Assembly: GCF_014805625.2 (NCBI RefSeq)
Contig: NW_023998414.1
Coordinates: 44,357,561 to 44,421,560, forward strand
Direction of reading: 5' to 3'
Source of the DNA: Glossina fuscipes
Taxonomy: Eukaryota; Arthropoda; Insecta; Diptera; Glossinidae
DNA length: 64,000 bases
Under the pieces are notes generated by a model that searched no databases, was not told the DNA's origin, and saw only the letters and a program-made list of their open reading frames with translations. Of this stretch, positions 39,270 to 50,956 are shown piece by piece. The stretch's first letter is position 1. Each line of letters begins with the position of its first letter. A program made the position numbers and the translations under genes.

Positions 39270-40145
39270 AAACGCTAATCATGGAACGCTCAAAATTGCA
39301 TTTGCAGCATTCGTTACTCTTGTTGTTTGTAAAGCACTTCTATCGTATCCGAATTGTCCTTTTTGGTTTCAACGGTTCCAAACTGCTGATTTTGATGTCA
39401 AACGTAAAGAATGTAAAGAACGCCCTGGAAGACCAAAAAAGTTCGAAGACAATGAATTGCAAGACTTATTGAATGAAAATCTAGCTCAAATTCTTCGAAA
39501 ACTTTCAAACAGTTTAACATCTGATAATTCACCTGCTTCTAGACATTTACATGTTATGGGAAAAATTCAAAAAGACGAAAATTTTTACCATAGAAATTGA
39601 CTGAAAATGGCATGAATTAGTTCAGGAGACCCTTCCATATCGACATCGAATATTTATGCTCATAAAATTTTGTTGCGTATGTGTAATAGGAGTTGACAAA
39701 ACTGAAAACTGATTGAAACTATTACTGGAGATGTCTACCGAGATCAATTGATCAAATTGGACGATATATTGTTGCCAAAAATGACGCCAATAGCGGTTAA
39801 TAGACGCAAAGTTTCGCGTGACAACGCCCGGCCACACGTTGCAAGAGTTGTCAACCACACACCGTTGCAGCTTGAATGGGAAGTTCTGCGGCAGCCAGCG
39901 TGCTCGCCGAAGATAGCATTTTTGAATACTACTTGTTCAGATCGAGGTAGCATGGCTTAGTTGGCACGTGGTTTCGAAGCGCCGGAAAAGAGCGAAAATA
40001 GGCCGATGATTGGGCCCCTACCAATCTCAAATCGTTCTTTCGTCATGGTATGGCCATAATGGCAGAAAGATGGAGAAAATTGTAGAAAAGGATTGAAAAT
40101 ATTTTGATTGAACCAATTTTTCTCAATAAATGCCTTTTCCAACTG
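39270..40145 (+). mobile_element. Mariner transposase relic (second family)
   Basis: Starts near ATGGAACGCTC with HLQHSLLLLF, then in the next frame WFQRFQTADFDVK and PGRPKKFEDNELQDLL, the HTH/linker of mellifera/cecropia-type mariners (GDFDVEDK..GRPKKFED). After a gap that removes the first catalytic Asp, ITGDVYRDQL and DNARPHVARVV follow: the second catalytic Asp is kept. The third (usual YSPDIAPSDYH) reads ACSPKIAFLNTT, so it is lost. After another frameshift, MAERWRK matches the LPERW end. About 870 bases against about 1.3 kb for a full element; no terminal inverted repeat found. Dead copy. Confidence 0.75.
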
Positions 40146-41156
40146 AATGAATGATCACAATACATCCAAGCACCCAGTACGTTTACATAGTATAGTTCGT
40201 AACGCTACAATAAAAATTGATGTTTATTTTTTTATTTATACATTAAAAATTTATCGCATATAATTTTTTCTGATTTTTTTAGAGTATTAAGAATGGTTGC
40301 TGTGTATCTCTTCACTGCTAAATGTTTTTATAAACTCTGCAAAAACAGCCAGGCAAACAGACATACACAGAAGAATAGACGATACTTATGAGACTTCTGA
40401 TGTGTATTTGTGAAATTAAAAGGAGAACGGAAAATCGTATGGAAACTATGTGCTTCTTTCAATCTTCAAACTTGAATTATTACATTATTTGAACACCTAT
40501 AGTAGTTACAAGCTAATAGTATAAAATACGCAGCACAGAAAGTACTAAACTTTCCATAGGATGCTGAAAGTAAGTAGACATCTTTTCTTAATTCAAAGGA
40601 TTCGCTTGCTATTCACGCCACTTTCACATGATAAACGCGCGCATATCGACGCCAGTGATTTTCTGTTTAATTTTTCGTATGAAGTATTTGATGTTAAGTT
40701 GAGATGTTGACAATTTTGTCTATTTCTTTGGTCTTCAATCCGTTATGAGTTTATTTCACCCACAACTTTTTAATTTGCTTCATTTGATGAATACGTGTAT
40801 TAAATTATTTTTCTGACTTCAATTTTAATGGTGTTTAATGTACATAGAATTTCATTTTAATAACAAAATAACCTGCATCTTAATTTTAATTGCGACTTGA
40901 TTACAGATTTGGAAGTAAATAATTAAATATTATCGTTTTGTTCATTTCCGATCCATAACCTTCATTTCTCCACATCTCATTCACTCATCAGACAAAAAAG
41001 AAACTCTAAGAAAGATTTAAATACTGCAATGTCCACCGGACAGGCCAAACTAGAAAAGTTTTTCACGTTACAAAAAAACCCAGTATATATCTAGATGATT
41101 ATTAACCACTGACTAAAAAGTGCCCGCATATAAATTTACGCCGCCTTAGTTACAAT
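40146..41156. other. Intergenic, between mariner relic and gene C 3' end
   Basis: Nothing recognised. Confidence 0.5.
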
Positions 41157-43301
41157 TTACTGATAGGAGAGCGGGCAATTCGGTAAATTAACTTCGAAAA
41201 ATATGTTCAATTCAATGAGCGACGCGAACACAACGTAGCAAATAAACATACTCATGCAGAAAACCCCAAGGCTTACGTTTAGACGAAATCGGTTAATCAT
41301 AAACGTTATATACAAAACCATTATGAAAAAAAAAAGGATTGCGGTAGATTGATACAACGCTTTTGAATTAAAAGAAACGAAATTCACTTTGGGATAATTC
41401 ATGAGTGATCTTATAAGCCAAGGTACAGCTAAACAAAATAATATGTCCACGGAATTAGACCCGATTGCATTGCAAACTGCCATAGAACCGTAACCTAAAG
41501 TTCAACAAGGAGAGAAGGAATGATAGAAAAAATGGCAATTTTGTATTAGCTACAAAAAAACAAATTTTATACCTTTTCTCGCAACGATGTAGCTGGATAT
41601 CATTTCTGGTATGCTAGTACCTGCTGCTAAAAATGTGATTCCCATTACAGAGTCAGGCACAAATATGTTAAAGCCTAGTTGAGCAGGGTATTTTAATTAC
41701 TTTCAGCCTATAAAAATCTTACTTACCAATTACGGTTATCATCCAGGAAAGTAAATAAGTTAAAATGGCAATCCAGCCAATCGAAAAGAAGAAACTGAAT
41801 AGAGCACATCGACGAGTTAGCCTCCGTTTGCAGTTTGGTATAGTGAGGAAAAGCACGCATTCCCATGGATACGACAAAATCCAAAGAAATACACTACAAC
41901 AACCTCCTTCTGCAGGCCATCGGCAAAAATCGAATGGTGGTTCCTTGTCCTCATCTTCATCCGTCTCATGGTCTAACAAATCAAAAACTTCTCCTTTCGG
42001 TCTAAAACAAGGGCATATACATTCTCGGCTTGGTTCTGTAATCGACTTCTACATAATTAAAAATTTTCTGTGCACAAAATTCATTTTACGTACTCCGAAA
42101 AGCTTTTTGTAACTTCCGATCCAAAAATAAACTGATCGTATTTACCAGGAATAATGCAATCAACGTCGTTGCCTCCCACCACTGAATACGTCCATCATAT
42201 ATAAAAATGGTTAATGCAGCAACCGCAGCTGTATACCACAGGAGATCGCGAGAAACGGGCCACCAATCTAATTGGATACCCTACCAATTAACCACAGAGT
42301 GATTAAAAGAAATTTTCTTGAATTGTAAAAGGGAAAGCGAATATAAACAATACCATACTATACGTACCGACCCTGCTATTAAACCACACACTCCAGTTAT
42401 CGCTAAACCATTAAATACCGCCGACCCTACTATGGTGCCTATGCCCATATCACTCTCTGTTATAATTGTTGCGTAAAGATGTATAAAAAACTCGGGAGCG
42501 GAAGTGGCACCCGCCATCAATGTGGCGCCCGCTACGTCATAAGACATATGCCACTCTTAAATGTAAAGAAAAAAGTTTTTACATATAGAACACATGTATT
42601 ATAACAACGGAAGCTTCGTACGGGTTCTTAATTTTTCCACAGCCGGCACACAAAACCCGTCACACACAACTGCCAAACCCAGGAACAAATAAGCGCTAGC
42701 CAAAGAGCAAATAACTATGAAATCCCAACGTGGTGGAGGAGCTGTAAACCAGTTTGGGTATTCCTCAATACCTAACATCGTGCAATTGTCGTCACCTTTT
42801 TTCAACTGTCCAGACCAGGCCGCAAATGGCTGAACTATGAAAGATTTTCTGTAACTATTTCTGCTATGTTAGTATTATCGAATCTCTACCTTACTTTTTG
42901 TAACGATGGCTTTCCCTGAAATAAGAGCCATTGCGTTTCCTAAACACAATATTTGCGTCAAATATATAAACAGCCTCTTTAATTTCTTTCGGTACTAAAA
43001 TAATTTTCTAATAAAACTTTTTCGTTATTTGTTTCTTTTTGCTCTTGCCTTTCAAAAAGTTCTACTACAAATTAGATCAAAAAATTGCTTACAAAAGCTT
43101 GTACAACAGAAAAATTTTTCAAAACGCCGTACTTTAACGCCACAGCATAGAGATATTACTCACATCTAATACAGAGTAAAAACGTTCGCTTTGAATCCAG
43201 TCTGTTGACAATGCATAGAAACTTTGCACGCTTAACATTACGTAATTCACTGTGCAAAGCAGTTGCGATGAAATGCGCATCGGGCGCTCCATAAAGAACA
43301 T
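41157..43301 (-). CDS. Exchanger C: NCKX/SLC24-type exchanger, complete model, 504 aa
   Basis: Predicted K+-dependent Na+/Ca2+ exchanger. Eight exons (43301-43164, 42939-42895, 42829-42622, 42555-42368, 42280-42094, 42035-41727, 41674-41573, 41494-41157) join to exactly 505 codons including the stop. The last six exons are firm; the first two (N-terminus MFFMERPMR..., then a 45-base exon) rest only on splice signals and phase. Seen: an NCT sequon with the conserved extracellular Cys before [10 protein letters not shown]1 ending [12 protein letters not shown], alpha-1 with E152 (ATSAPEFF) and [18 protein letters not shown], a Cys-rich start to the loop (ECICPCF) followed by an acidic [10 protein letters not shown] run, [10 protein letters not shown], alpha-2 with E382 (GTSIPEM) and D409 (GSNSVDILF). 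All ion-site acids typical of the family are present, so this is a good candidate for a working exchanger. Its start faces gene D head to head. Loop and C-terminus resemble D most. Confidence 0.9.
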
Positions 43302-45603
43302 ATATGCTCGCTCAGCATCAGATTCATATTTGTTATATCCAGCTACTCCACTGTTGTGAGAATTTCTTATTTAATTGAAATTGGCAAAAGTATTCGCAGA
43401 TTCAATTTTAATACGGAAGTAAACGACTGACAACTTGTCAACTATAATGTAAAAATTATGAAGTACAGAGGGCGAGCTTAAATTTGTCTAAAACGCGATA
43501 TGTGCACATTTAGCAAAAACATCTACGATGAGCGTCAAGGGGTGTTACCATAGCGATTTTACATCGAAAAGCTTTTTTTTAGCTAAGCCGATGTTTTGAA
43601 TCTTCTAAAATATGCGGGAATAATTTGTTACCTATTGGAAATTATTTCTTCAGAATTTCGGACTTTACGCCAAGTACTGCGAGAAGGGTGCGTGTGTCAA
43701 AAGAATCCCTGTTGAAAAGTTACACCCTACTGACTTGCTTCTTGTTTAGCATGAGGAATCGATTAACAAACGTATTTACGTTCATTTAAAAACAATCCCA
43801 AGCAAATATACCGCAACGTAAGCTTGTCTTTCTCGATTTTTACGCTTTTATACAACTCCCTTTGCGATTAAGTTTGTACCGCTGAATTATGATTTTTAGT
43901 ATAGTTTTTATTACAGTCCTTAGGGAATCTATTTACGAATTATTTACAGGAACTTATATTTTTAGTTTTCGTCCTGGTCGTATCCGTTCGAATATTGCAA
44001 TTCAACTATCTTGGCTCGACTCTCACGACACACTTTACCTTTCGCAAATATCGTGCTTATGTACCCTTTTATAAGCAAGTTACCACTACCTAAATTAATC
44101 GCGATATATTTAAACCGTTAATCCATTTTCCCGCTACATTTTCTGCCAATTGTTTTTGGCCTTTTCGCCAGTCATCCACTGCATGACACAGGTAACGCGC
44201 CATGAATGTGTACTTGGGTTTTCTCTATCTTTATTATTTGGTTTCTTAGAAAATCGCTTAATTTTCATGAAAACCCAAATCATCAAATATGGCATTGTCG
44301 TAACAATGCGTTTGTTTATCAGATGTGGGGCTGAGAGTGATTTTAAAACTTTCAATGCTTTTGGTAAATATTAAGAGTGTACGACCGCTGTTTTGCAATT
44401 GATTGCGAGTTCAACTATAGAACTGTACATTTGCTTTCCGTATCCTATATAAATTGTGCAATTGTTTGGGAAAATGCAGCAAAAGCGGCTCTTTCTATCA
44501 AAAAATTGTCGATAAGGGAAAATAAGGAAGAATATTTGAATATACAATGTTCGCCTTTTGATTTTGGGAATAAAGACCAATGGAAAAACATAATAAAACA
44601 TTCAGGAATTTTGATATGTCTATTTTTTACACTTTATCTTAAGGCTGGCTTTTTTGGGTGCAATATAAAGTTTTTCATTCAAATACTCCGCCAATCGAGC
44701 AACAATCAATGTCTTAAAAATCTCCTTTGTACTTTTCCAGCTATAAGTAGGTATATTCTTTTCGTAATTTAAAGTTGCAGCTCTTATATCGCTTACCGCA
44801 GAGCTCCTTAAATTAAGCAAAACACTCGTGGATAGCTTCAGTGTTGTCACTGTTTAATATCTTTCAAAAATAATTGCTTAAGAATATGTTTAAGAACCTC
44901 GTCAAATATTATTAATCTCGTCTTCCATCCTAAAAAAAATCTTTGAAATACCCTGGACCTGCATGTAGTTTTCATAATATTATTATAATGCAAATTGAGA
45001 TTGAAGTTTCAATATTGTGATTTCTATTTAGGATTCAGAATTTTGGTAGAGAACGAAGAGACATGAGAAACAAAATTTTCTTTACAGGTTGACTGTCAGC
45101 CGGCCGATGAAGAAAATTTAAATATTCTTTGCTAATCATATATTGTATTTAATCTAACTAGAAAACGGCAGAAAAAAAAAAAAAAAAGGGTACAGGAAGT
45201 ACGTGCCCTAAAAAGGGTAATATAATATCTGGAGAGGTTTGGCCACCTTATTAAATGTCCGCTTTTCATCTTCTCTTTCGCACAGGTCTTCTTTTTATAT
45301 GAATTTAGGTAACAGCGAGGTCATCACTGGATAATTGATACGGAGGAATATTGTGTTCATTTTTTCACAAAAAATATTACAAAATTTTTTCACAAAAAAT
45401 ATTACAAAATTTTTTTTCCCTGGGAATTCGCAGATAATTACATTAGTAACAAGAGTTTAGTAATTCAATAAACATTTTTAAAATAAGACGTTTGCGAATT
45501 AGTTGAAAATCGGATATTTCTGTAACGATTTTCCTGCGCCTTTTTTCTTCAGTTGCGCTTTCGCTGGTGAAGTCGATCATAAATAAACTATAAAAATTAC
45601 AGA
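43302..45603. other. Divergent intergenic region between genes C and D
   Basis: 2.3 kb that must hold both 5' regions. It contains opposing unassigned frames at 44377-44772 (plus) and 44850-44620 (minus, LNLRSSAVSDIRAATLNYEK), neither with a convincing ATG, plus the 25-base duplication. Confidence 0.4.
45360..45409. repeat. Perfect 25-base tandem duplication
   Basis: A T6-CACA6-TATTACAAAA-type unit occurs twice head to tail, 200 bases upstream of the gene D start. Confidence 0.85.
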
Positions 45604-47370
45604 ATGGAAGTATTCATGCGTATGCGAAATGTTTCGAAAAGTAAATTATGTGTGCTTCTAAGACGAAAATGGGTAAAAAAGCATTTCGTATTAATGTTGT
45701 CTTCTTGCAGTTATTAGTACCCGAAAAGTACAAAAGATCCAACTAAATTGTTCACTACGTGCTATCGATGATTATCCAAAATTGTTTACAGAAGAACCGC
45801 CCCGTTACGATTTAATTGCCTTATGTCTTATTTTAGGCTTATATTGTGTCTTAGGTATCGCTGAGCTCATTAGTGAATACGGTTTTCCTGCGGTGGAACG
45901 CATCTCCAGTAGTATGTTAAATTTTTTATTTTACAGTTGATGTGTAAACGTCTTTCAAACTCTGGTAGTATGTCCTAGCTTTCGGTTTTACGCGCGATGT
46001 CAGTGGAGCTATCTTAATAGCAGGCGCTTCTTCAGCACCCGAAATTTTTATAAATCTCTATGCTACCCTTTTTACCGAAGGTGATTTAGGCATTGGAACC
46101 ATAATCGGGTCATCAGTATTCAATATTTTAGCAATACCGGCGATGTGTGGCTTTTTGTCAGGGCCAATGGTTCGTAAGACAATTTCTATCAGTTCATTAC
46201 AAGTTTATCATTTAATTTTTGCCATATATCTCCTGTTTTAAGGGTATAGCAATGGATTGGTGGCCTATTACGCGCGAAATTCTATTGTATTCATTCTCAG
46301 TGGGAATGCTGACTGGATTCCTTCTTAGTGGAACGATCGAGTGGATGGAAGCCTTAACACTACTTATAATTTTTATAATGTATTTAGTTTGGCTTTTGTT
46401 TCTCAACCGTGTGGCAGTAAACCGCTGTCGCAGTATGTAATTTTGCAGAATTATCAGAAACTACAATGAAATTTGGAACGTTATTTGATTTTAGGGACGG
46501 ATCGCGAATGTGCTTGCAAATGCTTTCGAGTAGAAGCTACCGTTATTGAGGACGAAGGGAAAATAAGAGAATATGAAACTGACTCGCCGTTTAATTTCTT
46601 TAAGTGGCCAACAGGCAAATTATATGTAAAATTTAACTGGATCCTAACATATCCATTTCATTTGGCTTTCTTTTTCACTATACCAAATTGCAAAAGACGG
46701 CTCACACGTAGATTGTCATTGTTATCGTTCATTATGTTCGTGATATGGATTGTAACTTTAATGTATGTAATCACTTGGACGGCTACCGTAATCGGTGAGT
46801 GGATTGGGATACTGTAACCTGTGATTGCCTTTAATATAGTGTGCTTCATATAGGCTTTCATTTAGATATACCGGATGTTATAATGAATATGACTTTATTA
46901 GCTGCTGCTGTAAGCGTACCAGAACTTTTATTTTGTCGCACTGTTGTAAAAAAAGGTATGAAACTGATTACATTAGTATAAATTATTTCGTTATCAACCA
47001 TTTCGCCCTTTCTTTCAACGCCATAGGTTTTGGTTCGATGGCACTTTGCAGTGCGATTGCCTCTAACACGATAGACGTTACGTTTGTCTTATCTTTCCCT
47101 TGGTTACTTAAGAGCACAGTAGCTATGCATCTAGGGAGGACCAATTTTGTCACTTTTATTTCAGAAGCACTTTATGTGAATACCGCCGTTGTATTTTTGT
47201 CCACCTTCATTTTTTATATTTCGCTTATGGGTTCGCGTTTTTACTTGACTACTACGCTTGGTATTATCTGCTTTTTTTGGTACTGTTCTTACGTTATAAT
47301 TATTGCAACTATTGACATCAATATGTTTTCTCCCATTTCATTGCCCAAATGCACACTTGGGTGGGAGTAA
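45604..47370 (+). CDS. Exchanger D: divergent NCKX/SLC24-type exchanger, 454 aa model
   Basis: The only array member on the plus strand. Seven exons (45604-45640, 45711-45911, 45979-46169, 46243-46432, 46495-46794, 46854-46955, 47027-47370) join in frame; introns are 59-73 bases. Seen: NCS sequon and Cys before DDYPKLFT, TM1, alpha-1 with E101 (ASSAPEIF) and GSSVFN, GIAMDWWPITRE, a Cys-rich loop start (ECACKCF) as in [11 protein letters not shown], alpha-2 with E330 and D357 (SNTIDVTF). The alpha-2 core has drifted: the family GTS before the PE motif is AVS, GSN is ASN, and the Ser-rich stretch after PE is LLFCRT. The N-terminus is short and lacks the hydrophobic leader seen in B. The first ATG (45604) gives a phase-correct 37-base exon and a 70-base intron, but ATTACAG just before it could itself be an acceptor, so a further upstream exon is possible. 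AATAAA at 47485. Start uncertain, rest firm. Confidence 0.88.
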
Positions 47371-47939
47371 AGAGAATTTATTTATTTTATAACAAAATAG
47401 AGAGTAATTATTGTCATCAAAAATTTTTGAATTAGAAAAATTTTTTAAACAATAGGGCATTTGTAATAGCTCTGTAAAATGTTGAATAAAAAGAATTAAA
47501 TTTTGCTGATATGTACTGCTGGTATAAGTTAATGTGTGTGTACCGAAAAACGGGCAATGATTGTGATGTTTTTGATAAGAATAAGTGGATAAAAATGACT
47601 GCTATACTGTAGTAGGATAAGTAATAAATAGTAAAGTTCAAAAAGAGGACAACTGATAACAAACGCAAGATGTTCTGACTACAGTTAACAAAACATGAAT
47701 AATTAGAGCGCACAACGTAGCAGTTCGCGGGGAGTCACTAATAAAGCGAACCTAATACTGTGTATGTTGTAATACATAATATTATTTATTCATTTATGCT
47801 CGTGCTAAAACAGGAAAAAATCCCGGCCTACTATTAAATGGATCGCTTTGGTGACACGGTAAGCTACCTATGAGCTTAGTTTCTTAAAGCGTTTTTTCTT
47901 ACTACGGCTGCGCTCCTCAATGCCTACCCTCACACCCAC

Positions 47940-48605
47940 CACTGTAAGATGGCGGCATACCCATTTTGTTTTTTTCCATAATGTATGTAACACCCAAAAG
48001 AAAACTTCAGGGATCCAACAAAGTATATATATTCTTAATCAGCGTGAAATTCTGAGTTGACTAAGCAATGTCTGTCCGTCTAAGTATCTGTGCGATGTGT
48101 GTTGTTGGTACTCCCCTCGTCGCAATAATTAAGATATAGACTTCAAATTTGGTAGAAACATTGGAAATTTCTGCACGCGGGTTGGTGTTGAAAATAGGCT
48201 AGATCCGTCGAAGCGAAAACTAAACGCAACTCGGTTTTTTTAAAACAACAATTTTTGGATTTTTGTTCGTTTCTTGGAAATTATAAAACTTAGAAGGCTG
48301 AAAGTTTCCACATTTACTTTAAGAAGCACTCTACTCCTTCGTGCAAAGATAAAAAACATCTGCCATGGCCACAAAAAGTTACAAATGATTAAATTCTGTC
48401 TTTTGCAGTTTTTTGGTTTTATGGTTATTTATAATAAGCCAAACAAGACCGAAAGCTTACAACCATTTTGTACACTCCTTAAATAAAGATATTATTATCT
48501 GCCTAAAAAATGGGTTACTTTTACTTTTTATATGGTAGACACCGCGATTAGCTTTTTCTTAATAATATTAGCGATCAAATAAAAGAACTTGAAAAGTATA
48601 ATGAG
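47940..48605 (+). repeat. Dispersed repeat R3, copy 1
   Basis: Homologous to 59540-60245 in the same orientation. Shared words in order: TACnCATTTTGT, CACCAAAA, ATATTCTTnATCAGCGTGAA, TTCTGA, TGTCTGTCCGTCT, AAATTAAGA, TTCAAATTTGGTAGAAACAT, GAAAATnGGC, ACTCTnCT, TATTATCTGCCTAAAAA, ATTAnCTTTTTCTTAATAATA. Noncoding; similar to dispersed repeats carrying AGCGTGAAATTCTGA and TGTCCGTCTGT that are common in calyptrate fly DNA. Lies between convergent genes D and E. Confidence 0.65.
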
Positions 48606-50074
48606 AAAAGCATAGCGGTGAGTATGCGAGATTCGGTACCCTCCGTATATAACTCTCTTATCTGTTTTTATTATTATTGTGGCGGAAAAAAAATTGATAA
48701 TAAAAAGACTACTGGGACGGGCCAAGTAACAAGTTTTTGCTGTAAAATGTACCTAATGTATGTTTATTCTGACATTAATTTCCTTGGCAAGTAACTGAAG
48801 AAACATGGCAGTGGATAAATGACTGCGCTCCACACTCTGCACCAAAAGAATCTTTCGGAGTGTATGGATCGTATCTTTATGGAAATGATCAAATACATAA
48901 CTGTAACTGCTGCCTATGGAAACGTTTATGTGGAGATATTCCATACAATGTAGAGAACACAGAAAACTCGAACAAGTGTAAAAATTAAGTGACAAATTTT
49001 TAAAGGATTTTATACGCATGGAAATCAAAAGTAAAGAAAATCACAAAATCTCTAAGGGTGATAAAATAAAAATTAGAGAAAGATTTTTGCACAAAGCTAG
49101 ACAGTAAATTCGAGTACGATGAGCGATGACAAAGAACTTATCGAATACGAACATGACAAAGTTGCAAATATAACGCCCTTGAAAAATCTAAATGAATTCA
49201 GTAACAATGATGATTAATGCTAGGAGAAGATAATTGACAATGAAATGCTTGCAATATTGCCAAGACAAACATAGGAAATGGTATTGGGAAACAGGTAATT
49301 AATTGAAATAGATATCTCTGCTAGCAAAAGGTAGTTCACAACGGCTAGGAGAAATTTCGATACAACTTATTCTCTTATTGTACGATCAATAATAATCAGC
49401 AAGTCAGCAGCTTTCGGAGTCGCGATGATTCTGTAAATTCCTAATATAGACGATTAATGGCAATCATTATTTTCGAAAATCCATTAGCTAGTGATAAGAT
49501 CAGCAGAGCAGGCGGAAGCATCAGTTTTAAAATGATTGCGCATTCTTCAGAGCTGTCAGCAGCAAGTCAGCAAAAGAGCTGTCAGAGCTGCGGTGAAATC
49601 AGTAATTCACACCATAAATGTGATAGAGTCGACTGAAGATTTCAAATCAAGTTCTATATCTAGCTGTCCCGTATAGAGAGGACAAGATAGTGTCAGTTGC
49701 AATATACATGAATAACTTGTTGTTGGCTTTCAACAATTCTGGTTGTGATAGAAAGAGATATTTAGAAAGAGCTTTCACAATGAGAAATTCAAAATAAAAG
49801 GTTGTAAAAATGCATTTGAATCTAGTTTTTAATTAATCTTTGTTGTTAGTATAAAATGTTTAAATCCAAAGGAAAAAAAGCACTTCAATCGTTTGTAATA
49901 TATCGCTTATATGTTATTTTTGTGAAACCAATTTTCCGGTGCTACCTCCGAACAAAACCAAATATTTGCACCGATTATTATTTATTAATATATTTATTGT
50001 TTTCTTAGTGTTATTATTATTACGTTATTCTTAACTGGGGCTACAGAGTCTTTTGCGAAATGATATCTCCAAAT
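48606..50074. other. No gene recognised
   Basis: Contains a short plus frame from ATG at 49120 (MSDDKELIEYEHDK) that stops after about 32 codons; possibly an old transposase fragment, but no family match. Confidence 0.4.
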
Positions 50075-50540
50075 ATATTAGTATTAGCATTAGTGTTAGC
50101 AGTATTATTATTATATTACTAATATTGGTATTAGTAGTCATTTTTGTATTATTATAAATGTTAGTATTAGTGTTAGCAGTATTATTATTATATTACTAAT
50201 ATTGGTATTAGTAGTCATTTTTGTATTATTATAAATGTTAGTATTAGTGTTAGCAGTATTATTATTATATTACTAATATTGGTATTAATAGTCATTTTTG
50301 TATTATTATAAATGTTAGTATTAGTGTTAGCAGTATTATTATTATATTACTAATATTGGTATTAATAGTCATTTTTGTATTATTATAAATGTTAATATTA
50401 ATATTAGTATCAATATTAGTACTAGTATTAGCATTAGTATTGGTATTAGTATTATTATCAGTAGTAATATTAGTATTAGTGTCAGTATTCGCTGCAGTGT
50501 TAGTAACTGTACTAGCATTAATATTAGCATTAATGTTATC
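50075..50540. repeat. 77-base minisatellite with TTA-rich flank
   Basis: Units begin at 50156, 50233, 50310 and 50387 (exact 77-base spacing), with an earlier unit reaching back to about 50080. Units consist of TTAGTATTAGTGTTAGCAG, TATTATTATTA, CTAATATTGG and GTCATTTTTGT blocks and are almost identical, with G/A changes in the later ones. It dissolves into irregular GTATTA/ATATTA repeats up to about 50540. Downstream of the stops of both D and E. Confidence 0.9.
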
Positions 50541-50956
50541 ATTATTATGTTTTTCCTAAGAAGAGCTGCAACGTTTTTCGCGAAATTATTTGTCAAAATG
50601 TTGGTTTTCAATTTTTTTTATTAATTATACATAAAGCTAAAGTGTTTACTTTGTTTTTGTGTCCTTAAATACCAGAGAAACTTAATTAAAAAAAATTAAA
50701 ATTAACCTACATAATAAATTTTAACAGGTTGGCGAAATGGTATTTTTATTCAAAATTAAAAATTTACTTTCTAATTAAAGCAATTACGTTTTTTAAACAA
50801 ACTTTATGAAAAATGATAATATTTCAAAAATTTATTTCTTAGGATGTAGATTAAAAATTTTCGTAAAGAAGATACCTAAACAGTTTAACAACAATGACAC
50901 CAATTAGACTTTGTTTTTTTTTATTTTTGCTTTCGAACAAACGATACGCGCATAAC

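Noticed and set aside
41765..42112. 115-codon plus ORF
   Set aside because: Antisense shadow of the gene C loop exon.
44377..44772. 131-codon plus ORF as the missing leader exon of gene D
   Set aside because: It has no in-frame ATG in its first two thirds, no matching donor phase was found, and an ATG exon much nearer to gene D fits in phase.
50369..50611. Leu/Ile-rich 80-codon minus ORF that looks like a membrane peptide
   Set aside because: It is the TTA-type minisatellite flank read on the minus strand.
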